From: Clostridia bacterium
Lineage (GTDB): Bacteria > Bacillota > Clostridia > Oscillospirales > CAG-272
Length of the DNA: 47,846 nucleotides
Assembly: GCA_017444735.1 (NCBI GenBank)
Contig: JAFSWB010000065.1
Coordinates: 1-47,846, forward strand
Direction of reading: 5' to 3'
The notes beneath the pieces are model-generated. The model saw only the letters and a program-made list of their open reading frames with translations. It was not told the DNA's origin and searched no databases. The position numbers and the translations under genes are program-made. Positions 25,732-33,671 of this stretch are shown piece by piece (within the stretch, counting starts at the first letter, position 1; each line of letters begins with the position of its first letter).

Positions 25732-25760
25732 ATTATAATTCGGGAGCCGCGCGTTGTCAA
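25732..25760 (-). promoter_or_regulatory. consensus sigma-A promoter of acpP
   Basis: On the minus strand TTGACA (25755-25760) and TATAAT (25732-25737) are exact with a 17-base spacer, about 30 bases before the acpP start. Confidence 0.87.
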
Positions 25761-25774
25761 GCGGTTCCCCGGGG

Positions 25775-25799
25775 AAAAAAGGCGCCGCGGTGCGGCGCC
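25775..25799 (-). terminator. rplS terminator
   Basis: On the minus strand GGCGCCGC / GCGGCGCC with a three-base loop is followed by a six-U run. It separates rplS from the acpP promoter. Confidence 0.87.
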
Positions 25800-25822
25800 T
25801 TTTCGGTTGTCGAATGAGACGG

Positions 25823-26164
25823 TCAGATAAGTTCCTTGACTTTGGAGCTCTTACCGACTCTGTCACGCAGGTAGTAGAGCTTCGCTCTTCTGACCTTACC
25901 GCGGCGGATAACGTCGACCGCGACAACGTGGGGAGAGTGGATCGGGAAGGTCTTCTCCACGCCGCAGCCGTAAGCTACGCGGCGGACCGTGAAGGTCTCG
26001 GAGATACCGCCGCCGTGGCGGCCGATGACCGTGCCCTCGAACATCTGGATCCTCTCGCGCGAACCCTCTTTGATCCTGTTGTGGACCCTGACGGTATCGC
26101 CGATGGAGAACTTCGGAAGTTCTTCCTTGAGCTGCTCATTGACAAAAGCGTCGATTTTTCCCAT
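25823..26164 (-). CDS. rplS: 50S ribosomal protein L19
   Basis: 113 residues, the usual length. It shows [55 protein letters not shown] and [12 protein letters not shown]19 sits at the interface of the two ribosomal subunits. ATG 26164 is chosen because AAGGAGG lies about 7 bases upstream and the protein then has its standard N-terminus. Normally rplS ends the rpsP-rimM-trmD-rplS operon; here it stands alone with its own promoter, a candidate leader structure and a terminator. Confidence 0.97.
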   Translation of the reverse strand: MGKIDAFVNEQLKEELPKFSIGDTVRVHNRIKEGSRERIQMFEGTVIGRHGGGISETFTVRRVAYGCGVEKTFPIHSPHVVAVDVIRRGKVRRAKLYYLRDRVGKSSKVKELI

Positions 26165-26186
26165 AACGGAAACCTCCTTTTGACAT

Positions 26187-26224
26187 AAGAACATTCGTGC
26201 TGAGCGTGGCAGAGGACTGTTCTT
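26187..26224 (-). ncRNA. candidate L19 leader in the rplS 5' UTR
   Basis: Between the rplS promoter and its ribosome site, AAGAACA and TGTTCTT pair around a 24-base internal region that could fold further. Many Bacillota carry an autoregulatory L19 leader in this position. I identify it by location and stem only; a covariance-model search (Rfam L19 leader) would decide. Confidence 0.45.
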
Positions 26225-26239
26225 TTCGCAAACAAAAGT

Positions 26240-26268
26240 ATTTTATCACAACTCGACGACTTTTGCAA
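26240..26268 (-). promoter_or_regulatory. sigma-A promoter of rplS
   Basis: On the minus strand TTGCAA (26263-26268) and TAAAAT (26240-26245) are 17 bases apart, giving a leader of about 65-75 bases. Confidence 0.75.
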
Positions 26269-26296
26269 CCCCTTTTTGAAAAAAAGTTTTCGCTTG

Positions 26297-26325
26297 TCAT
26301 AACAGTTTCCGGGGAGAAATATAAA
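26297..26325 (+). promoter_or_regulatory. candidate sigma-E promoter of the spoIIIA operon
   Basis: TCATAAC (26297-26303) and AATATAAA (26318-26325) lie 14 bases apart and partly match the mother-cell sigma-E boxes. spoIIIA is sigma-E controlled in Bacillus. The match is imperfect. Confidence 0.4.
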
Positions 26326-26344
26326 TGAGTCGGAGGTGTGAGAA

Positions 26345-27241
26345 ATGAGGGACAGAACGACCGCTGAAAAAAGAGCGCTGCTCATGCTTCCGGCGAGGCT
26401 TTCATCCGCCGTCGGAAAGACCGCGGCGCTTCACCCGGGACCGATCGCCGAGATCAGGATAAGGGCGCGCCGCCCGCTCACCGTGACGGTGAACGGAAGA
26501 GAATACGCGACCGGGGCGGAGGCGTCGGACGAGGACGTCGAGTATACGGTGAGAGCGTTGTCCGGCAACTCGCTGTATTCCCACGCCGAAACGATAAGAG
26601 AGGGCTATATCTGCGCCGAGGGCGGGATACGCGCGGGGGTCTGCGGACGGGCGATAACGAGGGACGGCGTGATCGACGCCGTGACCGGGATCACCTCCAT
26701 TAATGTCCGCATCCCTCACAGAGTCCACGGAGCCGCGGACGCCGTTTTTGACCTCTTGCGGGAACGACGCGGAGGGACAGGCCTCCTCGTGTGGTCTAAA
26801 CCCGGGATCGGGAAAACGACGGTCCTCCGCGAGCTGATCCCGCTTCTTTCCGGCGGCGAGCGCGCGGAACGGTGCGCCGTCGTCGATACGCGGTACGAGC
26901 TTTCGGCGGGACTCGAGGAGGAACCGATCCTCGCCGATTTTCTTCTCGGTTATCCCCGCGGGAAGGGGATCGAGATCGCCGTCAGGACGCTCTCTCCCCG
27001 TTACGTCGTCTGCGACGAGATATCGACCGACGCCGACGCGCGCGCCGTCGAGGAAGCGGCCTCGTCCGGGACGTTCGTCGTCGCGTCGTGTCACGCTTTC
27101 TCGACCGCCGACCTCGCGTCGTCGCCCGTGATGAGCCGCCTTTTTCAGAAAAACGTCTTCACACTGACCGCAGGCCTTCTCGGGCGGGACGAAAACGGTC
27201 CCGGATACGCTCTCGACGTCGGCGGGCCGGAGGCGGCGTGA
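26345..27241 (+). CDS. spoIIIAA: stage III sporulation protein AA (ATPase)
   Basis: 298 residues. SpoIIIAA is a secretion-type ATPase of the mother cell that powers the channel between mother cell and forespore. The Walker A motif is SKPGIGKTTVLREL, the Walker B region includes CDEIS, and the N-terminal domain shows EIRIRARRPL and the conserved AEGGIRAGVCGRA. An AGGTG site precedes ATG 26345. It is the first of eight genes in standard order AA-AH and overlaps spoIIIAB by four bases. Confidence 0.95.
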   Translation: MRDRTTAEKRALLMLPARLSSAVGKTAALHPGPIAEIRIRARRPLTVTVNGREYATGAEASDEDVEYTVRALSGNSLYSHAETIREGYICAEGGIRAGVCGRAITRDGVIDAVTGITSINVRIPHRVHGAADAVFDLLRERRGGTGLLVWSKPGIGKTTVLRELIPLLSGGERAERCAVVDTRYELSAGLEEEPILADFLLGYPRGKGIEIAVRTLSPRYVVCDEISTDADARAVEEAASSGTFVVASCHAFSTADLASSPVMSRLFQKNVFTLTAGLLGRDENGPGYALDVGGPEAA

Positions 27242-27720
27242 ACGCGCCGTTTCTCATCGGTTCGTCGCTTGTCCTCGCGTCGGCGGGCGGCGTCACGCTC
27301 TCTCTTTTTTCGGGAGCGAAAAGGAGGATACGCCACACGGAGGCGATCCTCGATCTGATAGGGTGTATCCGCTCGGAGATCGACTTCTTCCTCCGACCCG
27401 TCGCTCCGATCCTCGCGGATTACAGAAACGAGGCGCTCGAGGAGTGCGGCTTTCTGCCCGTCATGAGGGAGCGGGGGCTCCGCGCGGCGGCTGAATCGGG
27501 AACGGCTTCTCTTACCGACGGAACGGTCGCCGTCCTTTGCAGGTTCGCCGATTCTCTCGGCGGAGGGTATAAGGAGGAACAACTGCGTTTGTGTGATTTT
27601 ACCTGCTCGGGGATCGCCGAGGAACTGAACAGGGCGAGGAACGAGCTCGAACGCGACGGGAACGTCTACCGGTTTGTCCCGATCCTCTCCGCGCTTTTCA
27701 TAATACTGTGCTTTCTGTAA
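27238..27720 (+). CDS. spoIIIAB: stage III sporulation protein AB
   Basis: 160 residues from GTG 27238, which overlaps the spoIIIAA stop. A helix at each end flanks a soluble helical middle that resembles type II secretion F-domain proteins. It shows RHTEAILDLIGCIRSEI near the N-terminus and AEELNRARNELER near the end, typical for SpoIIIAB. It should be a membrane platform component of the SpoIIIA-SpoIIQ channel. Confidence 0.9.
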   Translation: MNAPFLIGSSLVLASAGGVTLSLFSGAKRRIRHTEAILDLIGCIRSEIDFFLRPVAPILADYRNEALEECGFLPVMRERGLRAAAESGTASLTDGTVAVLCRFADSLGGGYKEEQLRLCDFTCSGIAEELNRARNELERDGNVYRFVPILSALFIILCFL

Positions 27721-27746
27721 GACTGAGGAATAAAGGAGCATCTGAT

Positions 27747-27941
27747 ATGGACGTGAATATCGTACTGAAGGTCGCGGGCGTCGGTCTCCTCGTCGCCGTA
27801 TCCCACCAGATCCTGACGAGGGCGGGCAGGGAGGAGATGGCTACGCTCGTGTCGGTTGCGGGGATCGTGATAATCCTCTTTCTCATTATTCAGAGGGTGT
27901 CCGACCTCTTCAGTACGATAAAGACGATTTTTGAGCTGTGA
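27747..27941 (+). CDS. spoIIIAC: stage III sporulation protein AC
   Basis: 64 residues, two membrane helices. The sequence KVAGVGLLVAVSHQILTRAG and the C-terminal SDLFSTIKTIFEL are characteristic. ATG 27747 has an AAAGGAG site. The stop overlaps the start of spoIIIAD (GTGA). Confidence 0.93.
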   Translation: MDVNIVLKVAGVGLLVAVSHQILTRAGREEMATLVSVAGIVIILFLIIQRVSDLFSTIKTIFEL

Positions 27942-28324
27942 GCGCCTTTCTCAAACTGTTCGGAGCCGCGCTCCTCGCGGCGTGCGCGGCGTCGCTCCTG
28001 CGAGGGAAAAACGGCTCGTTTGCCGCGGGCGTGTCGGTCCTTGCGGCGATCCTGATCTTCTCCGGGGTCGCGGACTGCGTATCGGAGATCGTCTCGTTTA
28101 TCAGGGACTTGTCGGAGAACACGGCGGCCGCGTCTTACGTTCCGGTCCTGATGAAGGCGGTCGGCTTCGCCTGGCTGACCGAGATCTGCGTCGGGATCTG
28201 CCGGTCCGCGGGCGAGGAGCGCGTCGCGTCCGCCGTCGAGATCGCGGGCAGATGCGAGATCCTCGCGCTCGCTCTGCCGTACGTCAGGGAGCTCGTCGAC
28301 GTCGCGTTGGGAATGTTGAAATGA
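27938..28324 (+). CDS. spoIIIAD: stage III sporulation protein AD
   Basis: 128 residues from GTG 27938. Several membrane helices are separated by short loops; FAWLTEICVGICRSAGEERVA and EIAGRCEILALALP match the SpoIIIAD family. It overlaps spoIIIAC by four bases and spoIIIAE by four bases, so translation is coupled along the operon. Confidence 0.92.
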   Translation: MSAFLKLFGAALLAACAASLLRGKNGSFAAGVSVLAAILIFSGVADCVSEIVSFIRDLSENTAAASYVPVLMKAVGFAWLTEICVGICRSAGEERVASAVEIAGRCEILALALPYVRELVDVALGMLK

Positions 28325-29466
28325 AAAGAAAAAAATTATTATCGGCTCTCTTTACCGCGCTTTTGCTGATTATTTTACCCCTGTCCGCGTCGGCGATGAG
28401 ATTTGATTTCGACTCCGACGGCATAAGGGGCGAGATCCCCGATTTCGACGCGATCGCCGGGACGCTCCCGTCCGGGGCGGCGGACGAGCTTGTCGACGTC
28501 TTGTCGGCGGCTGACGACGACTCGAAAATCGAGGCGGTCCGGGACAGGCTCGACCCGGCGTACTGGGCGCGGTTTATAGCGGACGAGCTTAAAAGGGCGC
28601 TGTTTGCCGGAGCCGACACGGTGAGCTCCGTTCTGGGGATCATAATACTGTCGGCGGTCGCCGGGAAGATGACGGGCGGCGGCGCCGCGCCGTCTCTTGC
28701 GGCGCGTATCCCGTCCGTTTTCGTCGCGCTCGAGGTCGCGCGCTCGGCGTCCTCTCTGATCTCTTCCGTTTCGACCGATATCTTCTGCCTTTCCTCGATG
28801 ATGACGGCGATGACGCCGGTGATGAACGCCCTTTACGTGACGTCCGGGCGCGTGACGGAGATGAGCGTCAACTCATCCGCCCTTATGCTTTACGTCACCG
28901 TCACCGAAAACCTGAACGCGTACGTTCTCGTCCCGTTTGCGTCGTGCTCGCTCGCGCTCTCGACGGTCGCCTGCGTCTTTTCCGGGGACGGGCTCGCGGC
29001 GTTCTCACGCGCGGCGAGCCGCGCCGTGACGTGGACCCTCACGGCTTTCACCGCGGTCTTTTCGTTCGTTATGGGGGCGCAGTCGTCCCTTGCGAGCGGA
29101 GCCGACACCCTTGCGGCGAAAGGGATCAAATTCGCCGTCGAGGGGAGCGTTCCTTTCGTCGGGGGCGCCGTCTCAGAGGCGGTCACGACGGTCGGCGCGT
29201 CCCTTTCCCTGATAAAGAAAACGGCGGGCGGCGCGGGGATCGTTATGATCCTTCTCGTCCTCGTTCCCACGATGATCCGCGTCGCTTCGTATCTCATATC
29301 GCTCACTGTTTGCCGCGGCGCGGCGGAGCTGATCGGCGACGGCAGGGCGGCGAACGTGATAGCGGGAGCCCGCGCGTCCGTCTCCGTTTTCGCGGCGCTT
29401 TCGGCGCTGTCGGGGGTCCTCTTTATCTTCGCCGTGACGCTTTTCATGAACTCGGGGATCGCATGA
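28321..29466 (+). CDS. spoIIIAE: stage III sporulation protein AE
   Basis: 381 residues. The ATG at 28321 starts inside the spoIIIAD stop and gives a cleavable-looking signal sequence (residues 1-24, ending PLSASA). The rest is strongly hydrophobic with about seven helices, including a region with MMTAMTPVMNALYVTSG and a C-terminal SLTVCRGAAELIGDG. This is the largest membrane subunit of the SpoIIIA complex. Confidence 0.94.
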   Translation: MKRKKLLSALFTALLLIILPLSASAMRFDFDSDGIRGEIPDFDAIAGTLPSGAADELVDVLSAADDDSKIEAVRDRLDPAYWARFIADELKRALFAGADTVSSVLGIIILSAVAGKMTGGGAAPSLAARIPSVFVALEVARSASSLISSVSTDIFCLSSMMTAMTPVMNALYVTSGRVTEMSVNSSALMLYVTVTENLNAYVLVPFASCSLALSTVACVFSGDGLAAFSRAASRAVTWTLTAFTAVFSFVMGAQSSLASGADTLAAKGIKFAVEGSVPFVGGAVSEAVTTVGASLSLIKKTAGGAGIVMILLVLVPTMIRVASYLISLTVCRGAAELIGDGRAANVIAGARASVSVFAALSALSGVLFIFAVTLFMNSGIA

Positions 29467-29479
29467 CCGGAGGACGTTT

Positions 29480-29950
29480 ATGACAGAGTACGTAAGGCAG
29501 TTTATCGTTATCTGCGCCGTTTCGGCGGCGGCGGTCGCGCTCGCCCCGTCGGACCGCGGAACGGACCGCGGCGTAAAGCTGCTCGCCTCGATCCTCGTCG
29601 CGGCGGCGGCCGCGGCGCCGATCGCGTCGGTCGGCTCGGCGATATCCGCCTTTTTCGACAGGAACGAAGCAGCGATCGAAGTTGAACCGCCCGACGCCTC
29701 GACGTACGGCGAAGCCGTCCTCGGAAAAACGGCGGAGATCATCTCGGATTACGTGAAAAAAACGCTCTCTTCAAAGTTCGGGATCGAATGCGTCCGCGTC
29801 AGCGTCCTGTTTGACGACGAGACGGAGACGGTCTCTCTGTCGGAGGTGCAGATCTTCACGGGGACGCGCATCGACTCTTACCGCGACCGCGAGATCGAGG
29901 ATCAGCTCGGCGGCGTTCTCGGATGCGAGGTCTATATTTTTTCGGGGTAG
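29480..29950 (+). CDS. spoIIIAF: stage III sporulation protein AF
   Basis: 156 residues. Two N-terminal membrane helices are followed by a ring-building-motif-like domain. The GGAGGACG site precedes ATG 29480. The sequence is weakly conserved in this family, so the call rests on topology, size and its place between AE and AG. Confidence 0.85.
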   Translation: MTEYVRQFIVICAVSAAAVALAPSDRGTDRGVKLLASILVAAAAAAPIASVGSAISAFFDRNEAAIEVEPPDASTYGEAVLGKTAEIISDYVKKTLSSKFGIECVRVSVLFDDETETVSLSEVQIFTGTRIDSYRDREIEDQLGGVLGCEVYIFSG

Positions 29951-29958
29951 GTGTTCTG

Positions 29959-30456
29959 ATGAAGAATCCTTTTGAATTTCTGAAGGGCAAAAAAGCGGCG
30001 TTTATCGCGGCGGGCGCCGCGCTCGGCGTTTTTCTGATCCTGTGGAGGCCGGGCTTCTCTCAGTCGAAGGCGGCGGAGGAGCCGTCCGCGTTTTACGAGG
30101 TCAGCTTCTACACGGAGTCGCTCGAGAAGAGGATAGAGGAGCTGTGCCGCGCGTCCGAGGGGATACGCGACGTATCGGTCCTTCTCACGCTCGAATCGGG
30201 ATCGGAATACGTCTACGCCGCGAACACGGTCGAGAAGAAGGACGGGGAGGGAGAAGCGTCCGGGACGAGGGAATACCTTATCGTGACGGACGACAGCGGC
30301 TCCGGTCCGGTCCGCGTCACGGAGATCTATCCGAAGGTCCGCGGCGTCGCCGTCGTCTGTACGGGCGGGGACCGCCCGGATGTTAAGGCGCGGATAACGA
30401 CGCTCCTTTCGGCTGCGCTCGGCGTCCCGTCGAACAGAATAACGGTCAGCTCGTGA
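29959..30456 (+). CDS. spoIIIAG: stage III sporulation protein AG
   Basis: 165 residues. One membrane helix (about residues 13-31) precedes an extracellular domain with VSVLLTLESGSEYVYAAN, then a charged loop and RGVAVVCTGGDRPDVK, typical of SpoIIIAG, which forms a large ring in the intermembrane space. ATG 29959 is preferred over an upstream in-frame ATG because that one lies inside spoIIIAF without a site. Confidence 0.92.
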   Translation: MKNPFEFLKGKKAAFIAAGAALGVFLILWRPGFSQSKAAEEPSAFYEVSFYTESLEKRIEELCRASEGIRDVSVLLTLESGSEYVYAANTVEKKDGEGEASGTREYLIVTDDSGSGPVRVTEIYPKVRGVAVVCTGGDRPDVKARITTLLSAALGVPSNRITVSS

Positions 30457-30525
30457 GTAATAACGCGGGTCGGGCGCTCATATATTAGGACGAAGATACG
30501 GAACAAGTACCAGGAGGGGAGAGAA

Positions 30526-31146
30526 ATGAAGACCGAAACGAAGGAAAAGCTGACGTCAATAAAGAACAAAGCGATCGAGCTTGTGAAGAAACCCGGCAAA
30601 AAAGGACTCGCGATCATCTGCGCGGTCCTTCTGATCGGCGGCGCGATCGCAGTCAATCTGGCGTTGTTCAGCGACGGCGGGGCGGGCGGCGAAAAGACGG
30701 AAAAGACCGGACTCGCAGTCGATCTCACTTCGCTGAAGGACCCCGAGAACGTCGAGTCGCGCGACACCGAAAAAACTGACGCCGATCCGAACGAGGACTA
30801 TTATTCAACGGTCTCTCTCGGCAGAAAGCAGGCGCGCGACGAGGCGATGGAGGTCCTGCTGTCCGTCAGCGAGAGCGCGGACGCTTTGCCCGACGCGAAG
30901 GCCGAGGCGATGAACGACATGAACAGGATCGCTCTCGATATCGAACACGAGGCGCAGATAGAGACGCTCGTCATCTCACGGGGCTTCAAGAACTGCGTCG
31001 CCGTCGTCAACGGCGACACGGCGAGCGTTATCGTCGACTCGGATCCCCTGACCCCAGGTCAGGCGGCGCAGGTGAGCGAGATCGTCTACGAGGCGGCGGG
31101 CATAATCCCGGCGAACCTGAAGATCATCGAAAAGAAGACCGGATAA
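30526..31146 (+). CDS. spoIIIAH: stage III sporulation protein AH
   Basis: 206 residues. One helix near residues 25-43 anchors a periplasm-like domain that binds SpoIIQ. The family pattern YYSTVSLGRKQARDEAMEVL and the ring-building-motif end KNCVAVVNGDTASVIV are present. AGGAGGGGAG precedes ATG 30526. It closes the operon; a strong terminator follows five bases later. Confidence 0.93.
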   Translation: MKTETKEKLTSIKNKAIELVKKPGKKGLAIICAVLLIGGAIAVNLALFSDGGAGGEKTEKTGLAVDLTSLKDPENVESRDTEKTDADPNEDYYSTVSLGRKQARDEAMEVLLSVSESADALPDAKAEAMNDMNRIALDIEHEAQIETLVISRGFKNCVAVVNGDTASVIVDSDPLTPGQAAQVSEIVYEAAGIIPANLKIIEKKTG

Positions 31147-31187
31147 AAAAAGATCGGACCCCCGCGCGGGGGTCCGATCTTTTTTTA
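31144..31187. terminator. strong bidirectional terminator after spoIIIAH
   Basis: Bases 31151-31180 are a perfect 30-base palindrome rich in C and G, flanked by an A-run and a T-run. It serves spoIIIAH and the convergent khpA. Confidence 0.92.
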
Positions 31188-31193
31188 TTGATC

Positions 31194-31451
31194 TCATTTG
31201 ATCTCAACAGTAACTTTATCGCCGGTGATCTTCGCCGCCGCGCGCATGACCGTGCGGAGCGAATTGGCTATATTTCCGTGACGGCCGATTATCATCCCCG
31301 TGTCGGAGGGGGAGACCGTGAGCGTCAGAGTGACGTTCGTACCGTCTCTCTCTTCCGTAACGTTGACTTCGTCGGGATTGTCGACGATCGCCTTCACCAT
31401 ATCGGACAAAATACGGCTGAAATCCACTTTCTCCGTGCGTGTTTCGTCCAT
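31194..31451 (-). CDS. khpA: KH domain RNA-binding protein KhpA
   Basis: 85 residues. A single type II KH domain with the GRHG loop at residues 56-59 (GMIIGRHG). KhpA binds RNA with KhpB and affects cell division or elongation in Bacillota. It lies 14 bases after rpsP, its usual partner. rimM and trmD would normally follow but do not; the spoIIIA operon begins on the other strand. Confidence 0.92.
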   Translation of the reverse strand: MDETRTEKVDFSRILSDMVKAIVDNPDEVNVTEERDGTNVTLTLTVSPSDTGMIIGRHGNIANSLRTVMRAAAKITGDKVTVEIK

Positions 31452-31465
31452 ATCGGCAGGCGCGC

Positions 31466-31708
31466 TCAGGCGTTTTTACTCTTGTTGATGAGCGACTTGA
31501 CGGTCTCGGTCGGCTGAGCGCCGGTGGCGAGCCACTTCTCGACCTTCTCGTTGTCGACCTTGATTGTCGGCGGCTCGGTCATCGGATCGTAGAATCCGAC
31601 TTCCTCGATGAATCTTCCGTCTCTCGGATATCTGGAATCCGCGACGACGATCCTGTAAGAGGGCGATTTCTTTTTGCCCGTTCTTCTGAGTCTGATTTTG
31701 ACAGCCAT
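31466..31708 (-). CDS. rpsP: 30S ribosomal protein S16
   Basis: 80 residues. The N-terminus [20 protein letters not shown] and the [20 protein letters not shown] segment are diagnostic. AAGGAG precedes ATG 31708. It follows ffh with an intercistronic hairpin. Confidence 0.97.
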   Translation of the reverse strand: MAVKIRLRRTGKKKSPSYRIVVADSRYPRDGRFIEEVGFYDPMTEPPTIKVDNEKVEKWLATGAQPTETVKSLINKSKNA

Positions 31709-31753
31709 TGTTTCATTCTCCTTAAAATAATTTTTTTTTTGATTTATTAAACT

Positions 31754-31768
31754 CCGCGCCTCGCGCGG
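31754..31768 (-). other. intercistronic hairpin between ffh and rpsP
   Basis: CCGCGC / GCGCGG with a CTC loop (GAG on the minus strand). Only a weak U-tract follows, so it may be a partial terminator or an RNA processing or stability element. Confidence 0.55.
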
Positions 31769-31782
31769 GATTTACCTTTTTG

Positions 31783-33123
31783 TCAGAATCCGAAAGGCAT
31801 CCTCATTTTGCCTTTTTTGTTCTTTATTTTTTTGCCCGAGGCGGTGAGCTGACGGAACATCTTGTTCATCTGCTCGTACTGTTTGAGAAGGCGGTTGACC
31901 TCCTCGACGGAAGTGCCGGAGCCCGCGGCGATCCTCTTTTTCCGGGCGCCGTTGATAATATCGGGCTTGTCTCTTTCCTTCTCCGTCATCGAGAGGATTA
32001 TCGCTTCCGTGTGAGCCATCGCGTTCTCGTCGATCTGCGCGTTTTTGAGCTGCGACGGTCTCGCGCCGGGTATCATGGCGAGGATCTCGTCCATCGAGCC
32101 CATCTTCTTGAGCTGACGGAACTGTTCGAGGAAGTCCGAGAGGGTAAAGGTGTTGTCCCTCAGCTTCTTTTCGAGGTCCGCCGCCTGCTTTTCGTCGAAC
32201 GCCTGCTCCGCCTTTTCGATGAGGGAGAGGACGTCGCCCATCCCGAGGATCCTCGACGCCATCCGCTCCGGGTGGAACGGTTCGAGAGCGTCGAGCTTTT
32301 CGCCCGTGCCGACGAACTTGATCGGCTTTCCGGTGACGTATCTGACCGATATCGCCGCGCCGCCGCGCGTGTCGCCGTCGAGCTTCGACAGGAGCACCCC
32401 CGTGATATCGAGCTTTTCGTTGAACGACTCGGCGACGTTCACCGCGTCCTGACCGGTCATCGCGTCGACGACGAGGATGATCTCGGTCGGATCGACGGCT
32501 TTTTTGATCGATTCGAGCTCCTCCATAAGGACCTCGTCGACGTGGAGCCGTCCGGCGGTGTCGATAAAGACCATATCGTACCCCTGACGGGTCGCGTACT
32601 TCACGCCCTCGGACGCGATTTTTACCGGGTCCTCATTGCCCATCTCAAAGACGGGGACGTCGATCTTCGAACCGACGACCTTGAGCTGATCGATCGCCGC
32701 GGGACGGTATACGTCGCACGCGACGAGGATCGGGTTCTTGCCCTGCTTTTTCTGATAAAGCGCGAGCTTTCCGCTGTGGGTCGTCTTACCCGAGCCCTGA
32801 AGACCGACCATCATGACGACCGTCGGCGGCTTCGGGGAAATGACGAGCTTTTCGTTCTTCGACCCCATCAGGGAAATCAGTTCCTCGTTGACGATCTTTA
32901 TTATCTGCTGCGCCGGCAGAAGGCTTTCAAGCACTTCCGCGCCGACCGCGCGCTCGGTGACGTTTTTGACGAAGTCCTTGACGACCTTGAAGCTGACGTC
33001 CGCCTCGAGCAGAGCGAGCTTCACCTCGCGCATACCCTCCCTGACGTCCGCCTCGGTCAGCTTGCCTTTGTTGCGGAACCGCTTGAAGGCGTTATTCAGT
33101 TTTTCCGAAAGATTTGAAAACAT
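31783..33123 (-). CDS. ffh: signal recognition particle protein Ffh
   Basis: 446 residues. The N and G domains carry GLQGSGKTTHSGKLA (G1), DTAGRLHVD (G3) and LSKLDGDTRGGAA (G4 region). The Met-rich M domain at the C-terminus contains RIAAGSGTSVEEVNRLLKQY. Ffh binds signal sequences and 4.5S RNA and delivers ribosomes to the membrane. It lies 15 bases after ylxM and before rpsP. The basic tail is typical. Confidence 0.97.
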   Translation of the reverse strand: MFSNLSEKLNNAFKRFRNKGKLTEADVREGMREVKLALLEADVSFKVVKDFVKNVTERAVGAEVLESLLPAQQIIKIVNEELISLMGSKNEKLVISPKPPTVVMMVGLQGSGKTTHSGKLALYQKKQGKNPILVACDVYRPAAIDQLKVVGSKIDVPVFEMGNEDPVKIASEGVKYATRQGYDMVFIDTAGRLHVDEVLMEELESIKKAVDPTEIILVVDAMTGQDAVNVAESFNEKLDITGVLLSKLDGDTRGGAAISVRYVTGKPIKFVGTGEKLDALEPFHPERMASRILGMGDVLSLIEKAEQAFDEKQAADLEKKLRDNTFTLSDFLEQFRQLKKMGSMDEILAMIPGARPSQLKNAQIDENAMAHTEAIILSMTEKERDKPDIINGARKKRIAAGSGTSVEEVNRLLKQYEQMNKMFRQLTASGKKIKNKKGKMRMPFGF

Positions 33124-33138
33124 CGGCGCCTCCCCGCG

Positions 33139-33456
33139 TTAAGAGTAAATTTCGGAAAGTTCCGTTATTATCCGTTTCGCCTCGCCGTCGCCGATCTGTT
33201 CTCCTTCGCGGAAAAGACGTTCGGCGCGGTCGCGCTTTCCGACGAGCCCGAGCGCTTCCTCGAACCGGACGAGCTCGCCCTCGCCCTTTTTCACCGAGTC
33301 GCGCACCCCCTGACGGGAGATACCGGTGATCTCGGAGATCTCCGAGAGGGAAAGATCCTCGTTGTAGTAGAGGTCGAGAACGTCGTACTGCCGCTTCGTT
33401 ATGAGCGCTCCGTACGTGTCGAGCAGCGCCGGGAGCTTCATGTTTTTCACGAACAT
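33139..33456 (-). CDS. ylxM: YlxM/p13-like helix-turn-helix protein
   Basis: 105 residues. The helix-turn-helix is LSEISEITGISRQGVRDSV near residue 40, preceded by ITKRQYDVLDLYYNEDLS. YlxM precedes ffh in most Bacillota and influences signal recognition particle function. ATG 33456 is used, although GGAGG lies about 12 bases upstream; ATG 33441 is possible but lacks a site. Promoter and a palindrome lie just upstream. Confidence 0.9.
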   Translation of the reverse strand: MFVKNMKLPALLDTYGALITKRQYDVLDLYYNEDLSLSEISEITGISRQGVRDSVKKGEGELVRFEEALGLVGKRDRAERLFREGEQIGDGEAKRIITELSEIYS

Positions 33457-33473
33457 ACCGACTCGCCGCCTCC

Positions 33474-33496
33474 CTGTAAAGCAAAACACTTTACAG
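33474..33496 (-). promoter_or_regulatory. palindrome at the ylxM-ffh transcription start
   Basis: CTGTAAAG and CTTTACAG flank a 7-base spacer. The palindrome begins directly after the -10 box and covers the likely start site and the leader up to the ribosome site. It could be an operator or a 5' UTR hairpin. Confidence 0.55.
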
Positions 33497-33525
33497 AGTA
33501 TACCACACCTTTTGTCCGCTGTCAA
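33497..33525 (-). promoter_or_regulatory. sigma-A promoter of ylxM-ffh-rpsP-khpA
   Basis: On the minus strand TTGACA (33520-33525) and TATACT (33497-33502) with a 17-base spacer. Confidence 0.87.
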
Positions 33526-33529
33526 TACT

Positions 33530-33559
33530 TTTTTTGTTTTCGGATTTTTTGTTTTCAGA
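33530..33559 (-). repeat. A-rich 15-bp tandem repeat upstream of the ylxM -35 box
   Basis: Two 15-base units (TTTTTTGTTTTCGGA and TTTTTTGTTTTCAGA on the plus strand) differ at one base. On the minus strand they form A-tracts four bases upstream of the -35 box, like an UP element. Confidence 0.7.
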
Positions 33560-33671
33560 GCTTTTTTTCTTTCTGAAGAAAACTTTGCGGTTGAGCGTAA
33601 CCATCCCGCGCAGGAAAACGGTAATACAGGCGGAAGACCGAAAAACGGTTTTTTGAAAGGAGACTGACAAA

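Noticed and set aside
30457..30525. Separate promoter between spoIIIAG and spoIIIAH
   Set aside because: The 69-base gap shows no -35/-10 pair I can support; the genes are treated as one operon.
31780..33117. Open frame fully antisense to ffh
   Set aside because: The minus-strand frame is a textbook Ffh; the plus-strand product has no recognisable motif.
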